64,000 nucleotides of DNA from an uncultured Granulosicoccaceae bacterium (GTDB taxonomy: Bacteria; Pseudomonadota; Gammaproteobacteria; Granulosicoccales; Granulosicoccaceae): positions 55,792 through 119,791 of the forward strand of contig CALISD010000120.1 in NCBI GenBank assembly GCA_938041955.1, in the 5' to 3' direction. The notes under the pieces are model-generated. The model was not told where the DNA came from and did not search any database. It was given only the letters and a program-made list of their open reading frames with translations. The position numbers were made by a program, and so were the translations under genes. Every line of letters starts with the position of its first letter. Position 1 is the first letter of the stretch. Of the stretch, positions 7,787-17,973 are shown piece after piece.

Positions 7787-7899
7787 TATCCAGCCCCTGT
7801 TGATTGCTGAAGTTGCATATAGATGCTCAATAGATAAAAACTCAACGCAATCACCGCGAGAATGATCGGTACTTTCAGACTGCGTTTTTGTTTTGTCAT
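7786..7899 (-). CDS. 37-residue single-pass membrane protein between coxA and ctaG
   Basis: A short ORF, ATG at 7899 to TAG at 7788-7786, encoding a basic start (MTKQKRSLK), one membrane helix (VPIILAVIALSFYLLSIYM) and a polar tail. It fills the gap between coxA and ctaG almost exactly, and its stop overlaps the ctaG GTG by one base, strong evidence of coupled translation. An AAGG lies rather far (about 13 bases) upstream of the ATG. Very small one-helix proteins, annotated as cytochrome oxidase small assembly proteins, occupy this same position in other proteobacterial cox operons. Function is inferred from position and topology only. Confidence 0.75.
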   Translation of the reverse strand: MTKQKRSLKVPIILAVIALSFYLLSIYMQLQQSTGAG

Positions 7900-7934
7900 C
7901 ACTGTTTATATACCTTAGTCGGCTGCTGGCTGAC

Positions 7935-9518
7935 TTAGCTAAATTGTGCTGGTGGTTTTTCAAACGTGTGATACGGCGCAGGTGACGGCACAGTCCATTC
8001 AAGACCGTCTGCACCTTCCCACACTTCACTGGTTGCTTTCTCGCCACCCTTGATACATTTGAATATTACGTAAACAAATATAAGCTGAGAGAATCCAAAG
8101 CCGAATGCGCCAATAGAGGCAACTGCGTTCCAATCAGCAAACTGCAGGCTGTAGTCAGGGATACGACGTGGCATTCCTGCAAGACCCACAAAGTGCATCG
8201 GGAAAAACAACACGTTTAAGAAGACCGTAGACACCCAGAAGTGGATTTTGCCCCACTTTTCATCGTACATATTACCTGTCCACTTAGGCAGCCAGTAATA
8301 GGTTGCGGCCATGATCGAGTAGATCGCACCCGGCACCAGCACGTAGTGAAAATGCGCCACCACAAAGTAGGTATCGTGGTACTGAATATCAGCTGGTGTA
8401 ATGGCCAACATCAAGCCGGACAAGCCACCAATAGTGAACATGACCAGGAAGCCGATTGCGAACAACATCGGCGTTTCAAAGGTCATAGAGCCGCGCCACA
8501 TCGTCGCGATCCAGTTAAAGACTTTTACACCGGTCGGAACAGAGATCATCATCGTCGCGAACATAAAGAACATTTCACCAGCCAGTGGCATACCGACGGT
8601 GAACATGTGGTGAGCCCAAACAATGAAAGACAGAAACGCGATTGAACCGGTTGCATAAACCATAGACGCGTAACCAAAAAGCGGCTTACGGGCAAAAGTA
8701 GGAATGATACTTGAGATGATGCCAAACGCCGGCAGAATCAAAATATAAACTTCAGGGTGACCAAAAAACCAGAAAATGTGCTGATACATCACCGGATCAC
8801 CACCGCCGGCAGCGTTGAAAAAGCTGGTACCGAAAAAGCGATCAGTCAGAAGCATAGTGACCGCCCCTGCAAGTACAGGGATTACTGCGATAAGTAAGTA
8901 TGCAGTGATCAGCCAGGTCCATACGAACAACGGCATCTGCATCAACGTCATACCAGGTGCACGCATATTAAAGATAGTCGCAACGATGTTGATCGACCCC
9001 ATCACCGATGAAATACCCATAAAGTGAATAGAGAAGATCACAAACGCGAAGCTGTCGCCGCCCTGCAATGACAATGGAGCGTACAGCGTCCAGCCACCGG
9101 CCGGGCCACCCCCTTCCATAAACAAGGTCGAGAGCAACAAAAGGAACGCAAACGGCATGATCCAGAAGCTCCAGTTGTTGAGTCTTGGCAACGCCATATC
9201 AGGCCCGCCAATCATCATCGGGATCATCCAGTTAGCCAGGCCAACAAAGGCCGGCATCACCACACCAAAAATCATGACCAGCGCGTGCATGGTGGTCATA
9301 GAGTTAAAGAAAAGCGGATCAACCAATTGCAGTCCGGGCTGGAATAACTCGGCACGTATGATAAGTGCCATTCCACCACCGATGAAAAACATCACCAGTG
9401 AGAAAAGCAAATACAGCGTGCCTATATCTTTGTGGTTGGTCGTGTACAACCAACGAGTCCAACCTTTTGCCGGTCCGTGATCGTCGTGGTCGTGGTGTCC
9501 TGCGGCAGCAGTGCTCAT
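7935..9518 (-). CDS. coxA: Cytochrome c oxidase subunit I (aa3 type)
   Basis: 527 residues, twelve membrane segments, full length. Motifs seen: the N-terminal [14 protein letters not shown], the low-spin heme ligand region [27 protein letters not shown] with the His-Tyr cross-link and first Cu-B ligand, the Cu-B histidine pair [11 protein letters not shown], the K-channel TGVKVFNW, and HFHYVLVPG carrying the heme a3 and heme a ligands. It reduces O2 and pumps protons. The N-terminus has a His/Asp-rich cytoplasmic tail (HHDHDDHG). It follows coxB by about 40 bases and precedes the 37-residue ORF. Confidence 0.98.
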   Translation of the reverse strand: MSTAAAGHHDHDDHGPAKGWTRWLYTTNHKDIGTLYLLFSLVMFFIGGGMALIIRAELFQPGLQLVDPLFFNSMTTMHALVMIFGVVMPAFVGLANWMIPMMIGGPDMALPRLNNWSFWIMPFAFLLLLSTLFMEGGGPAGGWTLYAPLSLQGGDSFAFVIFSIHFMGISSVMGSINIVATIFNMRAPGMTLMQMPLFVWTWLITAYLLIAVIPVLAGAVTMLLTDRFFGTSFFNAAGGGDPVMYQHIFWFFGHPEVYILILPAFGIISSIIPTFARKPLFGYASMVYATGSIAFLSFIVWAHHMFTVGMPLAGEMFFMFATMMISVPTGVKVFNWIATMWRGSMTFETPMLFAIGFLVMFTIGGLSGLMLAITPADIQYHDTYFVVAHFHYVLVPGAIYSIMAATYYWLPKWTGNMYDEKWGKIHFWVSTVFLNVLFFPMHFVGLAGMPRRIPDYSLQFADWNAVASIGAFGFGFSQLIFVYVIFKCIKGGEKATSEVWEGADGLEWTVPSPAPYHTFEKPPAQFS

Positions 9519-9559
9519 AGCGACTCCAATTGGATAAGTTTAATTTGGTTCATCATGAA

Positions 9560-10717
9560 TCAGCGCAACGCTTTAATTGCTGAAGGCTGGATGGTGTCAC
9601 CCACAGTATTGCCAAAGGCATTACGCTGATAAGTGAGTACTGAGGCCATCTCTGCGTTGTCTAACTGACCGGCAAAAGCTGCCATAGCGGACCCGGGCTT
9701 GCCTGCATACACGATATTGATGTGAGCATCGACATCACCCGTGGCAATTGCACTACCGGCAATCGCAGGGAACGCGCCAGGTAAACCCTGGCCATTTGCC
9801 TGATGGCAAGCTGCACAGGCCTGGTTATATACCGTCTCACCTTTTGCCATTAGCTCATCCATACTCCATTCGCGATCGTCATCGGCAGATGCCTCAACCG
9901 TACCGGCAGTGGCTGCGTCACTCTCAGCAACTATTGCCGCGGGAGTGTTTTCAGCAACCCACTCGTTGTATTTTTCCTCAGAAACCGCTTCTACTACGAC
10001 TGGCATAAAACCATGGTCACGACCACACAGCTCTGTACATTTGCCGCGATAAGTCCCCTCTGTTTCGATAAACGCCCAGTTCTCGTTGATAAATCCGGGA
10101 ATCGCATCCTTTTTCACAGCCAGATCAGGCACCCACCAGGAGTGAATGACGTCTGCTGAGGTGTGAAGAAAGCGAATCTTCTTGCCGATCGGCACGACCA
10201 GCGGGTTATCGACTTCTTTTAAATAATTATCACCGAACTTGGTCAGATCAATGCCTGCCCCTACCTGTCGTGCAGCATTGTGCTCAGCATCCAGCGTACT
10301 GAAAAAACTGATTCCAGAGTCCAGATACTCGTATTGCCACTTCCATTGATAGCCGGTGACTTTGATGGTCACATCCGCATCGCTGGTGTCTTCCATTGCG
10401 ATCAAAGTTTTCGCAGCGGGAATTGCCATAGCAACAAGAATGACCAGAGGTGCCGCGGTCCAGATGATCTCAACCAGGGTGCTCTCATGAAAATCAGCAG
10501 CGACCGCACCTTTCGACTTGCGGTGTTTGAACATGGAATAGAACATCACCGCGAACACAGCGGCACCGATCACACAACAGATCCAGAAGATCATCATGTG
10601 TAACCCGTAGACCTCTTTACTGATTGGGGTAACGCCAACTGGCATATTGTTGCCTGTGCATGCAGCCATGCTGACAAGCAGCATCGCAGCTACAGACACA
10701 CGCGAAATTAACGACAT
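9560..10717 (-). CDS. coxB: Cytochrome c oxidase subunit II with fused cytochrome c domain
   Basis: About 385 residues from the ATG at 10717. A signal sequence ends in SMAAC, a possible lipobox. Two membrane helices, QWKWQYEY and the Cu-A domain follow; Cu-A ligands are visible in HSWWVPDL and KCTELCGRDHGFMP (Cys-x3-Cys, His, Met). An acidic linker leads to a C-terminal cytochrome c domain with CAACH near the end and a downstream Met ligand candidate. This is the caa3-like form, able to accept electrons through its own heme c. In-frame starts also exist at 10729 and 10795. The 10717 ATG has GAGG six bases upstream and gives a normal signal peptide. Confidence 0.94.
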   Translation of the reverse strand: MSLISRVSVAAMLLVSMAACTGNNMPVGVTPISKEVYGLHMMIFWICCVIGAAVFAVMFYSMFKHRKSKGAVAADFHESTLVEIIWTAAPLVILVAMAIPAAKTLIAMEDTSDADVTIKVTGYQWKWQYEYLDSGISFFSTLDAEHNAARQVGAGIDLTKFGDNYLKEVDNPLVVPIGKKIRFLHTSADVIHSWWVPDLAVKKDAIPGFINENWAFIETEGTYRGKCTELCGRDHGFMPVVVEAVSEEKYNEWVAENTPAAIVAESDAATAGTVEASADDDREWSMDELMAKGETVYNQACAACHQANGQGLPGAFPAIAGSAIATGDVDAHINIVYAGKPGSAMAAFAGQLDNAEMASVLTYQRNAFGNTVGDTIQPSAIKALR

Positions 10718-10846
10718 TGGGGACCTCATTCGGACCTTTCTCCAATTGACAAATAACAAGATTTTAGCTTGCTCCACCGAAACCGATAGTAGCAACAGAC
10801 TATTTACACAGTTTACACGTTACATATCCCGAGAATTCGGGAGAAC

Positions 10847-11350
10847 TCAGCTGATTAGCCTGAGTTTTGGTTCATCAAACTGCAGGCAACGCAGCATTTC
10901 CTTGTACAACAGCCGTTTTTCTTCTTTGTTAAGCGCCCGACCTATCTCCAGACTCTTACCACTACATTGCAAACTCAAGCGCCCCACTTCAAAGGCACTT
11001 GGTGGATCTGCAAAGCTTACTCTAGTCCAGTGACTCGGCATCTCCGACGTCACCACTGGATTGTCATATCCACTTTCCACCAGCAGTTTGTCTCCTACCA
11101 TCGAAATCACTTCCGTGTAGCCAAGCCGCCGATACGCCTTACCCAGGCATATATACACCAATAAAAACTCGAGCCCTGCGAATGGCAACACCATCCAAAA
11201 ACCAAATGACGCGATGACACCACCAAAAAGCGCACTTATACCGCCCAATGACGCCGCCAAAATCACATTCGCACGCCAGCTCATAGATTTGTTGGCCCGG
11301 ACAACAATCTGGGTAATGCCAGTTTCACTGTTGACCTGCCGTGACACCAT
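10847..11350 (-). CDS. DUF2244 membrane protein
   Basis: 167 residues. The N-terminal VVRANKSMSWRANV followed by two close membrane helices (about 27-47 and 51-72, the second containing MVLPFAGLEFLLV) is the signature of DUF2244, whose members are commonly encoded next to cox genes. The remainder is a soluble domain. The function is unknown. It is on the same strand as coxB and about 130 bases upstream of it, so it could be the first gene of the oxidase transcript. The long gap leaves room for a separate coxB promoter. Confidence 0.85.
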   Translation of the reverse strand: MVSRQVNSETGITQIVVRANKSMSWRANVILAASLGGISALFGGVIASFGFWMVLPFAGLEFLLVYICLGKAYRRLGYTEVISMVGDKLLVESGYDNPVVTSEMPSHWTRVSFADPPSAFEVGRLSLQCSGKSLEIGRALNKEEKRLLYKEMLRCLQFDEPKLRLIS

Positions 11351-11611
11351 CTGTCAATACCGTCCGTTCAAACGCGCTATGTTATCGCAACGCTCGATGT
11401 TGCTCAATTGAGACAAACCATTAGTTCGCCATTCAACATTACCGCTTACAAGGATATTAGTGCGCGCTGCCATAAAACCGCGGGCAGCCAGCATAAAATC
11501 GATATGGTAAACGCCAATTTCAACCATTTCAGTAATTTCTGAAACCATGATAATCCACACTAGTAATCGGCGGCAAGGAATAAGCCACATTGATCAACAT
11601 TTGCTGAAGAT

Positions 11612-12478
11612 TTATCGGTTTCGCAGCTGATCTAACGGAAAATAGAAGTCACCTTGCGGAGGCTTCGGCACACCGCTCCACCCGTGCCCTACCACTAATT
11701 CCAAAGTGGCATCTATTCCACCCTCTTTATTTACCGGATAGACTTCTGCGAGACGCGCTCTGACAGATGATGCAGTGAGACCTTTTCTGCGCCCGGCAAG
11801 GACATTGATAAAACCCAATCCGACCAGCTCAGACAGCAACGCATCGACAGATGAATAGGTCACAGTCAGCCGCTGCGTATCGAGCACAGGGTCTGCAATC
11901 CCCGCCTTCATCATCAAATCACCGACATCATGCATATCGATAAAAGCATTGATGTGCTGATGATCATCCAGTTCCGCCCATGCCCTGCGCAACTCTATCA
12001 GGGTGTCCGGGCCGGCGGTGCTAATAAAAAGCGCCCCGTCTTTAACCAACAGGCGATTGATCTCAAGCATCAACTCATCGGCGTTAAATACCCACGGCAG
12101 CATCATATTTGATACCACCAAATCAAAACTGTCGTTTGCAAACGGCAACTTCTGAGTTGCATCAAGGCAGACCAAAAGCGGACGCTTCTGCCAGAATCGA
12201 CGTTTAGCCGCTGCACCCCGCAAGCGCCGCAGGCTAAGATCGGCGCCAATTGTCGCAGCCTTTGGAAACTGGGCTTGCAGCAAAGTCAGATGCCTGGCAT
12301 CTCCTGCGCCAAGATCCATAATGCTTGCAGGCGGATGCTTTAGCAGCGAAAGTCGCTCAAACAATTGCTCCGCGATGTTATCCAATATCGAGAGCGCCGC
12401 TGGCAGTTGCGGCCGTTGCAACGTTTTTGACAGCAATCGCATGTCTGGCGAAAAGCCGTGCAAATCTTGGGGCTTCAC
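11612..12478 (-). CDS. SAM-dependent methyltransferase, BioC-like
   Basis: 288 residues of a class I methyltransferase fold: motif I IMDLGAGDARH, an acidic motif IGADLSLRRL, and FDLVVSNMMLPWV, the post-motif typical of BioC and its relatives. The later segments FISTAGPDTLIELRRAW and FIDMHDVGDLMMKAGIADPV are shared by BioC (malonyl-ACP O-methyltransferase, biotin synthesis) and by the mitochondrial NDUFAF5 family, so the substrate cannot be settled from the sequence. No other bio gene is adjacent. It diverges from plsY across about 135 bases. Confidence 0.8.
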   Translation of the reverse strand: MKPQDLHGFSPDMRLLSKTLQRPQLPAALSILDNIAEQLFERLSLLKHPPASIMDLGAGDARHLTLLQAQFPKAATIGADLSLRRLRGAAAKRRFWQKRPLLVCLDATQKLPFANDSFDLVVSNMMLPWVFNADELMLEINRLLVKDGALFISTAGPDTLIELRRAWAELDDHQHINAFIDMHDVGDLMMKAGIADPVLDTQRLTVTYSSVDALLSELVGLGFINVLAGRRKGLTASSVRARLAEVYPVNKEGGIDATLELVVGHGWSGVPKPPQGDFYFPLDQLRNR

Positions 12479-12613
12479 TTACATTTCCAACTCAATCGAC
12501 CAACATTGGCCCTGTTGCGAACAGATTCTATACTGACAGGCCATCGCCAATGGGTGAACGAAGTGGTTTTATCCTTCATACTGAAGTTCTTCAACTTTCT
12601 CAGAGTGCTATTC

Positions 12614-13219
12614 ATGCAACTCAGTGCACTTGCGATATTCCCGCTGGCTGGATACCTGATTGGCTCTATCTCTACTGCCATTATTGTATGCAAGGCCATG
12701 CGCCTGCCGGATCCCCGATCGGAAGGATCAGGCAATCCGGGTGCCACGAACGTACTAAGAGTGGGCGGCAAGACGGCAGCAGCCATCACTCTCATCGGTG
12801 ACGCGCTGAAAGGGTTTATCCCGGTATTTATAGCAAGCAAATTGGGCGCTTCACACCTGATCATCGGCCTGACTGCAGTGGCAGCGGTCCTCGGGCACTT
12901 GTTTCCATTATTCTTTCAATTTAAAGGCGGCAAGGGTGTTGCGACCAGCATTGGCGCAATTTTCGGCATCGCGTGGCTGGTGGGGTTACTCACGGTTACC
13001 ACCTGGTTGGCACTGAGTCTTACGTTTCGAATCTCTTCACTAGCAGCACTCGGCAGTTTGCTGATCCTGCCGATGTACCTTTGGATTATTACCAAGTCAC
13101 CTGCGCTGGTAGCGTGCGGCGTGGTCATTGGGGTTTTGGTATTCATTCGTCACAAGGCCAATATTGCCCGCTTGTTAAAAGGTGAAGAACCCAAAATCGG
13201 ACAAAAATTAAGAAAATAG
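12614..13219 (+). CDS. plsY: Glycerol-3-phosphate acyltransferase PlsY
   Basis: 201 residues with about five membrane segments. Conserved motifs are GYLIGSISTA at the N-terminus, DPRSEGSGNPGATNVLR (acyl-phosphate/G3P site), GHLFPLFFQFKGGKGVAT, and IRHKANIARLLKGEE near the end. PlsY transfers an acyl group from acyl-phosphate to glycerol-3-phosphate, the first step of phospholipid synthesis at the inner membrane. The frame is open further upstream (from 12458), but those residues overlap the divergent gene and have no family match. The ATG at 12614 gives the standard N-terminus. It converges on tsaD with a 27-base gap. Confidence 0.95.
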   Translation: MQLSALAIFPLAGYLIGSISTAIIVCKAMRLPDPRSEGSGNPGATNVLRVGGKTAAAITLIGDALKGFIPVFIASKLGASHLIIGLTAVAAVLGHLFPLFFQFKGGKGVATSIGAIFGIAWLVGLLTVTTWLALSLTFRISSLAALGSLLILPMYLWIITKSPALVACGVVIGVLVFIRHKANIARLLKGEEPKIGQKLRK

Positions 13220-13246
13220 ATTCAATCATTCAAGTCACCCGGACAG

Positions 13247-14263
13247 CTAGATCGGCGGAGTCATTGCGCTTAGAGACCAGCGCGGTTGTACCACCACTTC
13301 ATCACCTGCATATTCCCCCGCGACCAAACGCAAAGCCCCCGCATGGGCGATCATCGCACCGTTATCGGTACAAAACTCTAACCTTGGAAAAAACAAATCC
13401 CCACCAATTGCATTCATTTTCTGATCTAACAAGGCACGCAATTTAAGGTTTGCTGCCACCCCCCCTGCAACGACCAGGGAATTCATATTTTCCTGCTGCA
13501 ATGCCTTTTGACACTTAATTGCCAAAATATCTACCGCTGCCAGTTCAAAGCTTGCCGCGATATCGTCAATTGACGCCGGATCACGATTGACCTTTTCAAA
13601 TGCCGTAATGGCAGCAGTTTTTAACCCGCTAAAACTGAAATTTAAATCATCACTGCGCACCATCGGCCTTGGAAAGGCGAATGCAGCATCAGAACCTCTG
13701 GTCGCTGCTTTTGCCAACGCCGGCCCACCGGGATACCCCAGCCCGAGCATCTTTGCGGTTTTATCAAAAGCTTCACCGACGGCGTCATCAAGGGTGTCAC
13801 CCAGCAGGGTATACCTACCCACGCCGTCAACCTTGACCAACTGGGTGTGCCCTCCAGAGACCAAAAGACAGACGAATGGAAAAGCAGGCGCAGGTGTTTC
13901 AAGCATCGGAGCCAACAAATGGCCCTCCATATGGTGGACACCGAGCGCTTTAATGCCGAGCGTCCACGCCAGTACCCGACCAGCGACGGCCCCGGTAAAA
14001 AGCGCTCCAGCCAGTCCGGGGCCTGCGGTATAAGCCACTGCATCCAGTTCATCCAGAGAGATTCCCGCCTCAGCAACACATTTCTCGGTGAGATTTACCC
14101 ATTTACGCACATGGTCGCGAGAGGCAATTTCCGGCACTACGCCGCCATATTCTGCGTGTATTTTGGCCTGGCTATAGAGCATATGTGAAAGTAAACCTCG
14201 CTCTGTGTCATACACTGCAAGCCCTGTTTCATCACACGAAGTTTCAATTCCAAGTACTTTCAC
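13247..14263 (-). CDS. tsaD: tRNA N6-threonylcarbamoyladenosine transferase TsaD
   Basis: 338 residues, full length. N-terminal VLGIETSCDETGLAVYD, the metal-binding HHMEGHLLAPML, the ASKHA nucleotide-binding FVCLLVSGGHTQLV, and the C-terminal CTDNGAMIAHAG are all typical of TsaD/YgjD. The enzyme makes t6A37 in tRNAs that read ANN codons, with TsaB and TsaE as partners (not in this window). It is divergent from rpsU, the usual arrangement in Gammaproteobacteria. Confidence 0.97.
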   Translation of the reverse strand: MKVLGIETSCDETGLAVYDTERGLLSHMLYSQAKIHAEYGGVVPEIASRDHVRKWVNLTEKCVAEAGISLDELDAVAYTAGPGLAGALFTGAVAGRVLAWTLGIKALGVHHMEGHLLAPMLETPAPAFPFVCLLVSGGHTQLVKVDGVGRYTLLGDTLDDAVGEAFDKTAKMLGLGYPGGPALAKAATRGSDAAFAFPRPMVRSDDLNFSFSGLKTAAITAFEKVNRDPASIDDIAASFELAAVDILAIKCQKALQQENMNSLVVAGGVAANLKLRALLDQKMNAIGGDLFFPRLEFCTDNGAMIAHAGALRLVAGEYAGDEVVVQPRWSLSAMTPPI

Positions 14264-14308
14264 GTTGCGTTATAACCAGTTAAACCTATAGTGATGTGGG
14301 TCGATTAC

Positions 14309-14336
14309 TTGCTTGTACGCCATAAACCCTTATAAT
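14309..14336 (+). promoter_or_regulatory. Promoter of rpsU-yqeY
   Basis: TTGCTT at 14309-14314 and a perfect TATAAT at 14331-14336, 16 bases apart. Start of transcription would be about 14343, giving an 85-base leader before the rpsU ATG. The leader carries no strong Shine-Dalgarno: the best is AGAG about 13 bases before the ATG. Confidence 0.6.
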
Positions 14337-14427
14337 CCGCGGGCTCAGCGGCAATATTTTGCCTATTCTCGCTTGATTTGGCTCAACAACCAAATACTCC
14401 TTCTTAATTTAGAGACGTTTTTCCACT

Positions 14428-14643
14428 ATGCCGATAGTCCGTGTTAAAGAAAATGAGCCGTTTGAAATCGCCCTGCGCCGCTTTAAGCGCTCTTGCGAAA
14501 AAGCCGGTGTCTTAACTGAAACTCGCCGCCGCGAATACTACGAAAAGCCGACAACAGAGCGAAAGCGTAAGGCTGCTGCGGCTGTAAAGCGCCATCAGAA
14601 GAAACTTTCTAAAGAGATCTCACGCCGAGTACGCATGTACTAG
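14428..14643 (+). CDS. rpsU: Ribosomal protein S21
   Basis: 71 residues, the normal length. The sequence [20 protein letters not shown], then [19 protein letters not shown] and a Lys/Arg-rich tail, is a typical proteobacterial S21. S21 sits near the 3' end of 16S rRNA and helps initiation. In many Gammaproteobacteria rpsU is followed by dnaG and rpoD (the macromolecular synthesis operon). Here it is followed by yqeY, and dnaG is 20 kb away. Confidence 0.98.
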   Translation: MPIVRVKENEPFEIALRRFKRSCEKAGVLTETRRREYYEKPTTERKRKAAAAVKRHQKKLSKEISRRVRMY

Positions 14644-14682
14644 CAGGTTCTTCGAACCACTTAACATCTGAGATCTACCTAC

Positions 14683-16615
<1,933 letters not shown>

Positions 16616-16713
16616 AGTCGATGATGCTCTCTTACAAATCATGAACTGAATGCTGCTACAAGCAGCCTGCAGCAATGACAGCTGTGTGGCATTCTAAAAA
16701 TTCCGGGCACAAC

Positions 16714-17790
16714 ATGCATTCCATTAGAAACACCCGATTCCTTCGAGCGTTAAACAACCAACCCAACGACCGCACGCCGATCTGGATCATGCGCCAGGCC
16801 GGCCGCTACCTGCCGGAGTACCGTGAAGTACGGGCAAAAGCGGGCGATTTCATGACCCTGGCGAGCACCCCGGAACTCGCTTGCGAAGTGACACTTCAAC
16901 CTATCAAACGTTTTCGACTGGATGCGGCGATTATTTTTTCTGACATCCTGACCGTACCCGATGCCATGGGTCTTGGTTTGTACTTCGCAGAAGGCGAAGG
17001 GCCAAAGTTTAAAAACCCGACGCGCACACCAAAAGATATAGACGCATTACATACCCCGGATCCGGAAACCGACCTGCGCTATGTAATGGATGCTATTCGC
17101 CTGACCCGCTCTGAACTCAACGACAGTGTGCCACTCATCGGATTCTGCGGAAGCCCCTGGACTGTGGCCACCTACATGATCGAAGGCAGCGGCAGTAAAG
17201 AGTACGTCCACACGAAAAAGCTGATGTATGGTGATGATGCAGCTCTGCACAACCTGCTTAATAAAGTGGCCGAAGCTTCCATAAATTATCTCAGAGCTCA
17301 AGCCGAAGCAGGTGCGCAGGCACTGATGGTTTTTGATACCTGGGGCGGAATCCTCACACCAATGGCGTACCACAACTTTTCGTTGCGCTACATGAACGAG
17401 ATAGTACATGCGCTGCAACAATCCCACCCTGCTATTCCGGTCACGTTGTTCACTAAAAATGGTGGCATGTGGCTGCCGGATATTGCCCACACCGGTTGTG
17501 CAGGCGTCGGGGTGGACTGGACCATTGATCTGCGAGACGCTCGCGCACTGACACAGGACAAAGTCACACTACAGGGCAATCTTGATCCGGGTGTATTGTA
17601 TGGATCAAAAGCCAAGATCAAAGAAGAAGTGTTGCGTGTACTAGAGAGTTACGGTGAAGGCGATCGACATATTTTTAATCTCGGTCACGGCATTCACCAG
17701 CATATTGACCCGGATAACGTAGAGTTCATGATTGAAACTGTCCATGAACTCAGCCCATCGTTTCACACCAACAGCCCAAACGACGAATAA
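16714..17790 (+). CDS. hemE: Uroporphyrinogen decarboxylase
   Basis: 358 residues from the ATG at 16714. RTPIWIMRQAGRYLPEYRE at the N-terminus binds the substrate carboxylates. IIFSDILTVPDAMG carries the catalytic Asp, and GFCGSPWTVATYMIEG, LQGNLDPGVLYG and FNLGHGIHQ are further conserved motifs. It converts uroporphyrinogen III to coproporphyrinogen III in heme synthesis. An ATG at 16675 would add 13 residues. The internal start matches the family N-terminus better, although neither has a strong ribosome-binding site. Confidence 0.95.
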   Translation: MHSIRNTRFLRALNNQPNDRTPIWIMRQAGRYLPEYREVRAKAGDFMTLASTPELACEVTLQPIKRFRLDAAIIFSDILTVPDAMGLGLYFAEGEGPKFKNPTRTPKDIDALHTPDPETDLRYVMDAIRLTRSELNDSVPLIGFCGSPWTVATYMIEGSGSKEYVHTKKLMYGDDAALHNLLNKVAEASINYLRAQAEAGAQALMVFDTWGGILTPMAYHNFSLRYMNEIVHALQQSHPAIPVTLFTKNGGMWLPDIAHTGCAGVGVDWTIDLRDARALTQDKVTLQGNLDPGVLYGSKAKIKEEVLRVLESYGEGDRHIFNLGHGIHQHIDPDNVEFMIETVHELSPSFHTNSPNDE

Positions 17791-17868
17791 ACACATTGGG
17801 CCAGTGTGCCAACCTATGTGCGGATCAAATGCATCGTTGGCCATGCTCAACCACCAAGGCATCAGCTC

Positions 17869-17893
17869 AAAGGGAATTGTTGCTTTCCCTTTT
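17869..17893. terminator. Probable bidirectional terminator between hemE and mrcA
   Basis: An 8-bp stem AAAGGGAA (17869-17876) / TTCCCTTT (17885-17892) with an 8-base loop, about 80 bases past both convergent stop codons. The A/T-rich stem ends could supply a short U-run in either direction. The stem is only moderately stable. Confidence 0.5.
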
Positions 17894-17973
17894 CACGAGC
17901 TGCCTGGCTGTTGCAGGACAACTACCCAGCTCCCCAAGGGGCGGATAACTCGATACAGCACGTTATTCACCCA

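Noticed and set aside
7787..8047. Upstream extension of the ctaG frame, giving a 277-residue protein overlapping coxA
   Set aside because: The extra 87 residues have no CtaG resemblance and overlap the end of coxA and the small ORF; the GTG at 7786 gives the family N-terminus.
8241..9480. Several plus-strand frames antisense to coxA
   Set aside because: They are shadows of the highly constrained coxA coding sequence; no ribosome-binding sites or motifs.
11354..11590. 78-codon minus-strand frame between the DUF2244 and BioC-like genes
   Set aside because: No ribosome-binding site, no recognisable domain, unusual composition; likely chance.
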